DNA from: Verrucomicrobiota bacterium
GTDB lineage: Bacteria > Verrucomicrobiota > Verrucomicrobiia > JABWAM01 > JAHFSZ01
Direction: 5' to 3'
DNA: 46,419 nucleotides
Assembly: GCA_023265515.1 (NCBI GenBank)
Contig: JAHFSZ010000003.1
Coordinates: 22,889-69,307, forward strand
Positions 6,958 through 14,926 of the stretch are shown here, one piece after another. Under the pieces are notes generated by a model, which was not told the DNA's origin, made no database searches, and saw only the letters and a list, made by a program, of their open reading frames with translations. The first letter of the stretch is position 1, and each line of letters opens with the position of its first letter. The translations under genes and the position numbers were made by a program.

Positions 6958-7494
6958 ATGCTGCCCCCTGGGGTGGCGCTGGCGGCGGTCTGTCTGTTTT
7001 CCTCATGCGCGACCATGGATTCGGTCGAGCACGACGCGGAGCATCGGGCGGACCAGAGGGGCGATCAACGGACTTCTGGAAGGACCAGGGTTTACCACGG
7101 CCTGGCCTTCGACGTGATGATTCCAGCAGAGATGAAGACCAACACAAAAAAAACCGAGCGGGAGATCGCTCATTACTTTTTCACGCCCGAGATGGCCCAG
7201 CGCCGGGTTGGAATGGGAATCTACGAAGGTCTTGCGGCCAAAAGCATGGTCCGTGTGCGCAAGGACTTGATCGAGGAGGAATCGACACCCGCGGAGATCG
7301 ATTTGTTTGTCGGTAACGTACAGAGAGGTGTGACCTACAAGGGCAAGCGATGGTCGGAGTATTTTCTTTTTCCCAAGGACAGCAACTTTACGCTCCAGAT
7401 CTGGTGGTTTGATGTCGAGCCCGAGGATGAAGCGGTTTTCCGCGAAGTCATCCGCACCATTCACGGGACCTATCCGAAAAAAGTCAGGGATTAA
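6958..7494 (+). CDS. Putative lipoprotein inserted between pheS and pheT
   Basis: This 178-residue protein is of unrecognised family. The N-terminus is a short lipoprotein signal: a hydrophobic stretch ending in the lipobox LFSSC, with the lipidated cysteine at about residue 17. The ATG at 6958 is the start that puts this signal at the front. The frame is also open upstream inside pheS, but that part is only a shadow. The mature part is mixed alpha/beta with HGLAFDVMIPAEMK, an HYFFTPE segment and FTLQIWWFDVEPED, suggesting a soluble domain tethered to a membrane. It starts 13 bp after pheS and ends 6 bp before pheT, so it is surely co-transcribed with them. No functional link to phenylalanylation is evident. 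Confidence 0.8.
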   Translation: MLPPGVALAAVCLFSSCATMDSVEHDAEHRADQRGDQRTSGRTRVYHGLAFDVMIPAEMKTNTKKTEREIAHYFFTPEMAQRRVGMGIYEGLAAKSMVRVRKDLIEEESTPAEIDLFVGNVQRGVTYKGKRWSEYFLFPKDSNFTLQIWWFDVEPEDEAVFREVIRTIHGTYPKKVRD

Positions 7495-7500
7495 CGAGCG

Positions 7501-9930
7501 ATGAAAGTCTCCTGCAATTGGCTGGCCGATTTTGTCGCCATACCCTGGAAGCCCGCAGAGCTGGCGGACCGGCTGACGATGGCCGGCATCGAAATTGAGT
7601 CGATCGTCCGCCAGGATGCCGGCCTGGAATCGGTCATCGTCGCCGAGATTCTCAAATCGGAACGTCATCCGGACGCTGATCGTCTTTCAGTTTGCGAAGT
7701 TTCAACCGGTGCCAGGAAACATCAGATCGTTTGCGGCGCGAAAAATTACAAGGTTGGCGACAGGGTGCCGCTCGCATTGCCCGGCGTGCGCCTGCCCAAC
7801 GGGATGGAGATCAAGGCGGCGAAGCTTCGCGGCGTTTCGTCCGGTGGAATGCTCTGCTCGGCGGCTGAGCTGGGGCTAGCGCCGGACGCCGAAGGCTTGC
7901 TGATTCTGCCGAAAGAGGCCAAGGTCGGGGCACCCTTCGCCGAAGCCTATGGCTTGGATGATACGGTCATCGACGTCGAGATCACGCCAAACCGTCCCGA
8001 TCTGCTCAGCCACCTCGGCATCGCGCGCGAAATCGCCACGCTCGCCGGCGTGCCACTGAAGGCGCCCTCAGGTTATGCAGGCAAGCCATCCGGCAACGAG
8101 ACTTTTGCAGTCGAGATCAAGGACCCGCGGCTCTGTCCCCGTTATTCGGCCCGTCTTCTCCGCAAGGTCCGCGTCAAGCCCAGTCCCGAATGGATGCAGC
8201 ACCGGCTCGTTGCAGTGGGCCAGCGCCCGATCAACAACGTGGTCGATATCACCAATTACATCATGATCGAGGTTGGCCAGCCCCTGCACGCATTCGACAC
8301 GCGTCTGCTCTCCGGTCGTAAAATCATCGTCAGGAGGGCGGAGCCAGGGGAACCTATCAGAACGCTCGACGATGCCGATGTGATCCTGGATGCCGACACG
8401 CTCGTCATCGCAGACGAAAAGCACGCGGTTGCCTTGGCCGGTGTGATGGGTGGAATTCACAGCGGCATCCAGAGCGATACCACCGAGGTTTTGCTTGAAT
8501 CGGCGACATTCCAGCCCTCGAACATCCGGAGGACTTCGAAGAAGTATCAAATCCGAAGCGAATCCTCGTACCGGTTTGAGCGAGGGGTGGATCCGAAACT
8601 GGCCGCGTATGGCAGCGACCTGGCGACGCGCCTGTTGGTGGAGCTGGCGGACGCCGAAGTCGCCGGCCCCCTTCACATGGTCGAGCCGGCAGCTCCCTCG
8701 CCCCGGCGCGTGTCGGTCCGGCTCTCGATGATCCGCCGAATGTGTGGAATCGATCTGCCCGAAAAAGAGATCGAAAAGGTTTTTGATGGACTTGGTTTTC
8801 ATGTGACCGAGCGCGCGAAGGAAACAGCGGGCATGTCGATGGTCGATTCCAGCCACGCGACGGAGCAGTGGACGCTGGAGGTTCCCTCGCACCGCCTTGA
8901 CGTGGTGGAGGAAGTGGACGTTCTTGAGGAGATCGTTCGTGTTTACGGCATCGACAAACTTCCGGCCCATCCGGTGGAAGCCCGATGGATTCCGCTGGAA
9001 GAGCCGGGGCGGTACTTTGACATGCAGCGTGTGCGCACCCTGGCCGCCGGGCTGGGTTTCGATGAGGTTCAAAACTATACCCTTGTCTCATCGAAGGAGG
9101 CGCACGCCATCCACGGAGCCGCCTTTCCGGACGACCAGATCCTGGCCAACCCGTTGACCGACGAGATGGATGCGCTCCGGGCCGACCTGTTCCTCGGCAT
9201 GCTCAATGTCATCGCCCGTAACAACGCCCAGCGCAACCTTTCACTGAAGCTATTCGAGATTGGCCGTGTCTTCGAAGGACAGCAGGAATCAACGCATTTG
9301 TCGCTGGCGCTCACGGGCAGTGCCGCGACGACCGGATGGGAGGGGGCGGAGCGGCCATACGACTTTTTCGATCTGAAGGGCGCGCTGTTCGAAATCTTCG
9401 GGGGGCTCGGCGAGCGAGATATCGTCTGGCGTCCATCCAAGCACGCGGCCTTCAGCCTCTTCCTCGAGCTCTACCATGGGGAGGAGGAGGTTGGTTTCGT
9501 AGGCCAGGTTTCGGGCCAGCTGGCGCGGTCGAAGAAAATTGAAGGGGATGTCTTCTTCGCCGAGCTGGATCTCGACCTGCTTTTGAAGCAAGGAGGTGCA
9601 ACGAAGAAATTCAAGCCCTTGCCGGGCTTTCCTGCCGTTCAGCGCGATCTCGCGTTGATTGTTCCGGAGGAGAGACGCTTTGACGAAATCATCGGCCCCC
9701 TGCGCGACATCGCGCAGAAGGCGGCAACAGGAAAAAATATTGTCTTGGAGAACATCGCCCTTTTTGATATTTTTCGTTCCAGTCAGTTGGGTGAATGTCG
9801 CAAATCGCTGGCATTTCGTTTCACCTACCGTTCTTTGGAGCGAACCTTGACCGACAGCGAAGTCAATGCGCTGCACGCGGAAGTGATTAAGGAGACGGCA
9901 GTACGTCTCAAGTGCGAAGTTCGCGTGTAG
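7501..9930 (+). CDS. pheT: Phenylalanyl-tRNA synthetase beta subunit
   Basis: This is the beta chain of PheRS, which edits mischarged Tyr-tRNA-Phe and binds the tRNA. With 809 residues it has normal length and domain order: an N-terminal EMAP/OB-type tRNA-binding domain (about 40-150, VIVAEILKSERHPDADRLSVCEV), the B3/B4 editing domain (about 210-380, with RPINNVVDITNY), the B5 domain (about 405-480), the catalytic-like core, and the C-terminal FDX-ACB anticodon-binding domain (about 715-809, PGFPAVQRDLALIV to the end). It begins 6 bp after the lipoprotein gene. Its stop lies just before the candidate 6S RNA. Confidence 0.97.
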   Translation: MKVSCNWLADFVAIPWKPAELADRLTMAGIEIESIVRQDAGLESVIVAEILKSERHPDADRLSVCEVSTGARKHQIVCGAKNYKVGDRVPLALPGVRLPNGMEIKAAKLRGVSSGGMLCSAAELGLAPDAEGLLILPKEAKVGAPFAEAYGLDDTVIDVEITPNRPDLLSHLGIAREIATLAGVPLKAPSGYAGKPSGNETFAVEIKDPRLCPRYSARLLRKVRVKPSPEWMQHRLVAVGQRPINNVVDITNYIMIEVGQPLHAFDTRLLSGRKIIVRRAEPGEPIRTLDDADVILDADTLVIADEKHAVALAGVMGGIHSGIQSDTTEVLLESATFQPSNIRRTSKKYQIRSESSYRFERGVDPKLAAYGSDLATRLLVELADAEVAGPLHMVEPAAPSPRRVSVRLSMIRRMCGIDLPEKEIEKVFDGLGFHVTERAKETAGMSMVDSSHATEQWTLEVPSHRLDVVEEVDVLEEIVRVYGIDKLPAHPVEARWIPLEEPGRYFDMQRVRTLAAGLGFDEVQNYTLVSSKEAHAIHGAAFPDDQILANPLTDEMDALRADLFLGMLNVIARNNAQRNLSLKLFEIGRVFEGQQESTHLSLALTGSAATTGWEGAERPYDFFDLKGALFEIFGGLGERDIVWRPSKHAAFSLFLELYHGEEEVGFVGQVSGQLARSKKIEGDVFFAELDLDLLLKQGGATKKFKPLPGFPAVQRDLALIVPEERRFDEIIGPLRDIAQKAATGKNIVLENIALFDIFRSSQLGECRKSLAFRFTYRSLERTLTDSEVNALHAEVIKETAVRLKCEVRV

Positions 9931-9943
9931 CACTTGCGCGATT

Positions 9944-10120
9944 TACCCTGCGCTGTACGTGGCTAGGAACGCTGATTCTTTGAGCCTAACATCAAATTGG
10001 AGGCTGGGCTGGGTCGTGGCCGACATGCCTTTCACAGGAAGTCGAAAGCGGTCCAGCGGTCATCCACCCTGTATCAACAGGGTTCAAAGAACGCGTTCTC
10101 ACGGCAGGCGCGGGGTTTCT
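9944..10120 (+). ncRNA. ssrS: Candidate 6S RNA (SsrS-like long-hairpin RNA)
   Basis: The spacer after pheT folds, by hand, into one rod about 177 nt long. Outer stem: 9946-9953 with 10108-10115. Next: CGTG 9958-9961 with CACG 10100-10103, then GAACGC 9967-9972 with GCGTTC 10093-10098, then an 11-bp stem 9976-9986 with 10081-10091. Above it is a large asymmetric bubble whose 3' strand holds a small hairpin (CCCTG/CAGGG near 10067-10082, partly competing with the 11-bp stem), and then an irregular apical arm. A T-rich tail (TTTCTTTTT) follows at 10116. Length, rod shape, central bubble with a 3'-side hairpin and a terminal T-tract are the marks of 6S RNA, which mimics an open promoter and sequesters sigma-70 RNA polymerase. 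Sequence identity to known 6S was not tested, so another structured RNA cannot be excluded. Confidence 0.6.
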
Positions 10121-10152
10121 TTTTAGTCGATTTCAGGCCAAAATGAGGTATC

Positions 10153-10752
10153 ATGGGGATCGAAATGGTCACGCTACCCAGAATGATTGCATGTCTTGCT
10201 GTTCTGGTGGTTGGGGGGGTGCCCGGCCATGCCCAGCAAAAGGTTCACGGTGAGATGCCGGCGGGCGCTTTCGTGATCGATCCGGACAAGATTGCGTCCT
10301 GGAACGACAAAAGCTTTGCCACGGCGGACAAGGAATTTGCCGTTAAACAGTTTGATAGCGGGACTCTCGGCCGCTGGACCCACGAATTTCCCGCGCACTA
10401 CGCCGGCATGGCGGAAAAGAGCGTGGATCTGGAGCGCGTTGAGCTTCAGGAATGGAAAGCCGGCAAAGCCCAGGACTGGGTGGGAAAACAGGCGGAGGTC
10501 AAACAGGCCGATGTTTCCGCCAAGTCAACAAGGTCCGGCACCCTGGTCGCAAACGAAAAATGGGCAAGATCGGTGAAAAAAGCCGAAACCGGAGAGAAAA
10601 TCGAACAACCCGCTTCCGATTTTATTGTTCAAGCAACGATTCGTCCACTGGGAGTGCCTGAAGTGCAGGAGAAACTGAATGAGTACTCGAGCCCCCCTGG
10701 CGAACGGAAGAAGGAGATTCCTTCGAAACTTCAAAAGTCGTCGAAACTCTGA
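10153..10752 (+). CDS. Secreted hypothetical protein
   Basis: This 199-residue protein is not recognised. A signal peptide is clear (LPRMIACLAVLVVGGVPGHAQ, cleavage after about residue 27). The mature part is rich in lysine and glutamate, with a segment SFATADKEFAVKQFDSG that may be conserved and a basic, proline-containing tail. The start has GAGG five bases upstream. It lies downstream of the candidate 6S RNA. Its last 131 bp overlap the 3' end of the convergent BsuPI-type gene, so one of the two C-termini may be poorly constrained. It is likely periplasmic; no function is assigned. Confidence 0.7.
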   Translation: MGIEMVTLPRMIACLAVLVVGGVPGHAQQKVHGEMPAGAFVIDPDKIASWNDKSFATADKEFAVKQFDSGTLGRWTHEFPAHYAGMAEKSVDLERVELQEWKAGKAQDWVGKQAEVKQADVSAKSTRSGTLVANEKWARSVKKAETGEKIEQPASDFIVQATIRPLGVPEVQEKLNEYSSPPGERKKEIPSKLQKSSKL

Positions 10753-11335
10753 TCGGCTTTTCCGCCGTCACGATGCCGACCAGATGGTAGCGTCCTGGCG
10801 GGAGGGAGTCGGCGCCGAGAGAGATGGGAATCAGAAGAGGATCCTGGCCGGGGTAGGTCAGCTTTTCATTCGCGTTGACGATGATGGTCGAGAGCTTTTG
10901 CGCGAACTCCTTGTCCGAAGACCAGCGGTAGAGCTCTCGATTCTGTTCATCCTGGATGATGAAGTCGAAATGCTGGGCCGTCGGGAAGCGCATGATGTAT
11001 TTGTCCCGGCCTCTGTTCTGGAGGGTCATTTTGACTTCGACGGCGTCGTCCTCGGCCGTGGAATAAACCTTCTGACCGACCTCGATATTGGCATCGAATT
11101 CGGGGGGCGCATCGACGCGTTTGCTCAGATCACTCTTGGGGAAAAGCCACTTGAAGGGGTTCTGCAGAAGGCTTGGCTTCTTTTCTTCTGCCACATGATG
11201 CTCGGCGTTGATGGTGGCGCCTCCGGCGCCTCCCTCCGCCTTGCTTGGGCTGATGTCGATGGCGTGGAGCGTGAATGCCCCGGCGATCCAGAAAATACCG
11301 TGAAGCAGAGCTGAAAAACGCCGGAAAAAGTTCAT
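10622..11335 (-). CDS. Secreted protein with a BsuPI-like (intracellular proteinase inhibitor) domain
   Basis: The protein has 237 residues with an N-terminal signal sequence (FRRFSALLHGIFWIAGAFTLHA). A beta-sandwich domain at about residues 90-200 resembles BsuPI: VEVKMTLQNRGRDKYIMRF, FDFIIQDEQNRELYRWS, and LPPGRYHLVGIVTAEK close to its end. BsuPI domains are named after a Bacillus protease inhibitor but are widespread in secreted proteins, so inhibition cannot be assumed. It is exported, probably to the periplasm. It is convergent with, and overlaps by 131 bp, the plus-strand secreted gene, and is divergent from prs across a 300-bp region holding heptad element 3. Confidence 0.75.
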   Translation of the reverse strand: MNFFRRFSALLHGIFWIAGAFTLHAIDISPSKAEGGAGGATINAEHHVAEEKKPSLLQNPFKWLFPKSDLSKRVDAPPEFDANIEVGQKVYSTAEDDAVEVKMTLQNRGRDKYIMRFPTAQHFDFIIQDEQNRELYRWSSDKEFAQKLSTIIVNANEKLTYPGQDPLLIPISLGADSLPPGRYHLVGIVTAEKPIRVSTTFEVSKESPSSVRQGGSSTHSVSPALQALPVDESLLEQ

Positions 11336-11349
11336 GAGCCGTTATGGTT

Positions 11350-11398
11350 GAGGAATGGAGTTCCAGCGTCAAGACGCATTCTCTGAGTCCTCCATTCA
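11350..11398. repeat. Small inverted repeat upstream of the BsuPI-type gene
   Basis: GAATGGAG and CTCCATTC lie as outer inverted arms around a perfect inner palindrome GCGTC-AA-GACGC. It lies in the leader or promoter region of the minus-strand gene that starts at 11335. It could be a protein-binding site or an mRNA hairpin; no family is recognised. Confidence 0.4.
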
Positions 11399-11460
11399 AA
11401 AATATACGGTACCGCTGCCAATCTCGTCATTCCTTGGGCGAAATGGTCGGGTCCTCAATC

Positions 11461-11557
11461 GTGTACGGTGTACCGTTTACTGTTTACCGCCATTCAATTC
11501 GATCAAAAGAGTTGGAAACACCGCAAACGGTACACGGTAAACGGTTCACCGGGGGTG
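11461..11557. repeat. Heptad-period inverted repeat upstream of prs (element 3)
   Basis: Four 7-bp units at 11461-11488 (types GTGTACC and GTTTACC) face four units at 11523-11550 (types GTAAACG and GTACACG). Bases 11467-11489 and 11528-11550 are inverted copies at 20 of 23 positions, separated by 38 bp. It lies upstream of the best prs promoter, so it is DNA in the divergent regulatory region rather than part of the prs leader. Its units are the same as in element 5 at 43.7 kb. Confidence 0.8.
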
Positions 11558-11593
11558 GAAAAAGGTCTTTTTTGGGAGGAACAAATAGCTGGG

Positions 11594-11622
11594 TTGACAA
11601 CGTCGGCAAATCGATTTAGCAA
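11594..11622 (+). promoter_or_regulatory. prs: Putative prs promoter
   Basis: A consensus -35 TTGACA (11594-11599) is followed by a 17-bp spacer and a weak -10 (TAGCAA, 11617-11622). RNA would start near 11629, only about 7 nt before the ATG at 11636, leaving no room for a Shine-Dalgarno. Confidence 0.4.
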
Positions 11623-11635
11623 GAAGACCTCCGAT

Positions 11636-12601
11636 ATGGGTAAAAATTCCACGTTGAGCATCCTGACCGGCCGGGCCAACCCGCAACTTGCCAGGAAGAT
11701 CACCGACTGCCTTGGAGTCAAGCTGGTCGACACCACCGTCAAAGCCTTCCCCGACGCCGAAACGTTCGTCAAAATCAACGAGAACGTTCGCGGCCGGGAC
11801 GTGTTCATCATCCAGCCGACCTGTCCGCCCGCCAATGAGAACCTGATGGAACTTCTGATCATGATCGATGCGGCCAAGCGCGCCAGCGCCGCACGCATCA
11901 CGGCTGTCATTCCATTTTACGGCTACGCGCGCCAGGATCGGAAGGACCAGCCCCGTGTTTCCATCACGGCCAAGCTGGTGGCCAACCTGCTCACCTCTGC
12001 GGGCGCCAACCGCGTCCTGACCATCGACCTGCACGCGCAGCAGATCCAGGGTTTCTTCGACATTCCGGTCGACCACCTTTATTCCGCGCCGGTCATCAGC
12101 AGGCATCTTGTCCAACAAAAGGTCAATAACCTGGTCGTCGTGTCACCCGACGTCGGTGGACTCAAAATGGCCTATGCTTATTCGAATTTGCTCGGAGCCG
12201 AACTGGCAATCGTCGCCAAGCGGCGCGTCAGCCCGACGGAGACCGAGGCGCTGAATGTCATCGGCGACGTGGAGGGAAAAAACATCCTGATCGTGGATGA
12301 CATCACTGAGACTGCCGGAACGCTCACGAGCGCGGCGGCCTTCCTCAAGAAAAGAGGCGCTCTGGAGATCCATGCCGCTGTCTCGCACGCCGTTCTCAAC
12401 GAGCTGGCGATCGGGCGCCTCAAGAAATCGCCGATCAAACAGCTCGTCACCACGGACTCCGTTCCACAGAGCCAGACCAAGAAGTTCAATGTGAAAGTGC
12501 TGACCATTTCGAACCTGCTTGCCGAAGCCATCAAGCGGATTCATGACAATCAATCGGTGACTTCGCTCTTTGAAGTGAACGGCAAGACTCTCTCTCACTA
12601 A
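11636..12601 (+). CDS. prs: Ribose-phosphate pyrophosphokinase (PRPP synthetase)
   Basis: It makes PRPP from ribose-5-phosphate and ATP, for purine, pyrimidine, NAD, histidine and tryptophan synthesis. From ATG 11636 it is 321 residues, a normal length. Motifs: YGYARQDRKDQPRVSITAKL at 95-114, the catalytic loop AKRRVSPTETEALNVIG at 194-210 and the PRPP-binding loop ILIVDDITETAGT at 217-229. The usual VDDI..TGGT has an alanine in place of the first loop glycine, seen here as ETAGT. The frame is open upstream into heptad element 3, but those extra residues are not Prs-like. It stands alone on the plus strand. Confidence 0.96.
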   Translation: MGKNSTLSILTGRANPQLARKITDCLGVKLVDTTVKAFPDAETFVKINENVRGRDVFIIQPTCPPANENLMELLIMIDAAKRASAARITAVIPFYGYARQDRKDQPRVSITAKLVANLLTSAGANRVLTIDLHAQQIQGFFDIPVDHLYSAPVISRHLVQQKVNNLVVVSPDVGGLKMAYAYSNLLGAELAIVAKRRVSPTETEALNVIGDVEGKNILIVDDITETAGTLTSAAAFLKKRGALEIHAAVSHAVLNELAIGRLKKSPIKQLVTTDSVPQSQTKKFNVKVLTISNLLAEAIKRIHDNQSVTSLFEVNGKTLSH

Positions 12602-12609
12602 CCCGAGTC

Positions 12610-14889
12610 TCAAAGTTTTCTGAACGTGGTGGGCTGATTCACGCTCATTTGGGACAGGAGCGGCGACTTTTTCTTAAACGGCCACCACCAGTTCCATTCG
12701 TTGAGCAGGTGCATGGTGGTGGGAATGACGATGGTGCAAATCAACGCGGCATCCAGAAAAATCGCGAACGCCATGCCAAGACCGAATTGGCGTGTTTCCA
12801 CCGCCTGGGTGAAGGCGAAACCGAGAAAGATCGAAATCATGATCGCGGCCGCGCTCGTGATCACCTTGCCGGCGTGGGCGAGGGCGAGACCCACCGATTT
12901 CTCAGTATTGTTGTGAATCCGGTACTCCTCGCGCACGCGGCTCAACAGGAAAACCTGATAATCCATCGAAATGCCGAACAAAGCACAGTAGAGGAGCATG
13001 CATACGATGCTGTTGAGGCCGTCGGTCCGCGGAAATCCGAAGGGCACCCCGCCGCCCTGCTCAAAGATGAAGACCAAAAACCCGAAGGACGCCACCACAG
13101 CCAACAGGTTGATCAAAAGCATTTGGATCGGTATTGTAATCGAGCGATAGCCGACCATCATGATCAGGAAGTTGATCAGGAAGCTGGTGCCGATCACCAT
13201 CAGCAGGCTCCGCTGGAGAACCGCATCCACATCCATCACCTCGGCGAGGAAGCCGCCGGTCATGACGCGCGTGGGCAGGCCCGCGAAGAATTCAGACTTG
13301 ATCCGCTGGCTGAGGTTTTTAATCCAGGCGCGTGATTGGTAGCTCTGCGGGTCGTCGCGTGTGGCGACGAACATCAGCGAACGGCTGTGGTCCGGATCAT
13401 TGCTCACGATGAGGTTGTGCTTGTCGAGCTCGGCGGTCAGATTGACGAAGTCCTGGCCCTGGGCGTTCGACGGGATGCTTCTCCAAAGGGTGGAAAGGCC
13501 GCGCGCTTCGGCCACCTCGGCATCCTTGAGCAGACCCGAGATCGCATCCTCCTCAGCCTTGCGGAAAGCGGTGATATCCCCGCCATTGCGATCCAGCAGG
13601 ATGAGCGTTGGCGTGAACCAGCCGGGCTCGTACGACTTGCAGAGCGCTTCGTAGCCCTGACGCGCCTCCAGGTGCCTTGGCAGCTGGCTGGGCGTGATGG
13701 ATTGAAACTCCAGATGCGCCAGCGGCGTGCTGACGACACCGATGACCGCCAGGGCAAGGGTCAGAAAAAACCACGGTTTGCGCATAATCATGTGGGTGGT
13801 TGCCAGCCAGAAAATTTCGAGCTGGCGTTTTTCGCCCGGATCGCGCTTGAAAATTGGAAACCTTTGCAGCCAGGGGCCGACCAGCCGCACCAGCGCCGGC
13901 AGAAGCGAGAGGGTGGCCCAAACCGAGATCAGGACAACCAGGATGCCGGCCAGGGCAATTGAAACGAACAGCTCCATCCGAACCATGAAGAGCGTGGAGA
14001 AGCCGACGATGACCGTGGCGCCGGAAAACATGATCGTGCGCCCAGCCTTCTCCATCGCGCGGAAGAGCGCAACGCGGGACTTTGCGCCCAGGTTCATCTC
14101 CTCCCGGTAGCGCGCGAGCCAGAGCAGGGCATAGTCGATGCCAACGCCCAATCCAATCATCGTGGCGACGTTCTGGACGTAAATGGTTACGAACATATAA
14201 CGGCCCAGCAGGGTCATGATCGCCATCGTTGCCGTCACGCTGACGAGCGCGATGATAATGGGGAGCGCCGCGGCGAGCGGGGTTCGGAACACAAAGAGAA
14301 GAATGAGAAAGGTGATGGGTAGCGCAATTCGCTCCGCGTGGGTCAGATCAGAGGAGGCATTTTGATTCAGATCGTAATGGCTTGCCAGGCCGCCGCTGAC
14401 ATAAACTTTAAGAAAGGAGGGGAGGCGCGGCTCGCCTTGATCCAGAGACGCTTCCTGCGCCTCACGCAGCAGTTGCCGCACGCGCGGCGTCATCAGCTCC
14501 GCTTCAAAGTTGGAAGAGACGTCCAGCTCAACGAGGGCGAACGTGACGCGCGAATTTTCCGGATCCAGCGGCGTGGCGCCAAGCAAGGGGGCCCAAAAGA
14601 TGTTTTTGATCTTCGGATCCTCTGAAAGGACCTCTTTAATTTCCTGAAGCGCATCACGGACCTTGCCGCTGGCCAGCAGGTACGGTTCCTGAACCTCGAC
14701 AACGACCAAAAGGGGATAGGCGAGAGCCTTATTGAAGCCGGATTCAAGGGCTTTTCGGACCGTATCGGACTCGGTCCCCGGCATGCCAAAAGCGCCGCCG
14801 CGCATGACATGCTTCAAGCCCGGGGTGATGCACAGACTGACCAGGAGAATGCCAGTCCAAAGCAGAAGCGTGCGCAGATAATTGTTCAT
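12610..14889 (-). CDS. MMPL/RND-family membrane exporter
   Basis: This 759-residue inner-membrane protein has two repeats, each a transmembrane helix, a large periplasmic domain and a bundle of five helices. The first bundle carries GVGIDYALLWLARYREE and a SGATVIVGFSTLF segment. The second carries FGISMDYQVFLLSRVREEY and ITSAAAIMISIFLGFAF. These are MmpL-type signatures, so it probably exports lipids or hydrophobic molecules using proton flow; the substrate is unknown. The start at 14889 (MNNYLRTLLLWTG) places the first helix correctly and leaves a 37-bp gap after bioB; a longer reading frame would overlap bioB. It probably shares a transcript with bioB. No periplasmic adaptor or outer-membrane channel gene is nearby. 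It ends 8 bp from prs, to which it is convergent. Confidence 0.88.
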   Translation of the reverse strand: MNNYLRTLLLWTGILLVSLCITPGLKHVMRGGAFGMPGTESDTVRKALESGFNKALAYPLLVVVEVQEPYLLASGKVRDALQEIKEVLSEDPKIKNIFWAPLLGATPLDPENSRVTFALVELDVSSNFEAELMTPRVRQLLREAQEASLDQGEPRLPSFLKVYVSGGLASHYDLNQNASSDLTHAERIALPITFLILLFVFRTPLAAALPIIIALVSVTATMAIMTLLGRYMFVTIYVQNVATMIGLGVGIDYALLWLARYREEMNLGAKSRVALFRAMEKAGRTIMFSGATVIVGFSTLFMVRMELFVSIALAGILVVLISVWATLSLLPALVRLVGPWLQRFPIFKRDPGEKRQLEIFWLATTHMIMRKPWFFLTLALAVIGVVSTPLAHLEFQSITPSQLPRHLEARQGYEALCKSYEPGWFTPTLILLDRNGGDITAFRKAEEDAISGLLKDAEVAEARGLSTLWRSIPSNAQGQDFVNLTAELDKHNLIVSNDPDHSRSLMFVATRDDPQSYQSRAWIKNLSQRIKSEFFAGLPTRVMTGGFLAEVMDVDAVLQRSLLMVIGTSFLINFLIMMVGYRSITIPIQMLLINLLAVVASFGFLVFIFEQGGGVPFGFPRTDGLNSIVCMLLYCALFGISMDYQVFLLSRVREEYRIHNNTEKSVGLALAHAGKVITSAAAIMISIFLGFAFTQAVETRQFGLGMAFAIFLDAALICTIVIPTTMHLLNEWNWWWPFKKKSPLLSQMSVNQPTTFRKL

Positions 14890-14926
14890 GTAAGCGACTG
14901 AGCGCCAAAGAATAACAAATGGTGCA

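Noticed and set aside
11461-11557. CRISPR-like array or transposon end at the heptad arrays.
   Set aside because: Units are only 7 bp, with no unique spacers, no cas genes, and no transposase or target-site duplication.
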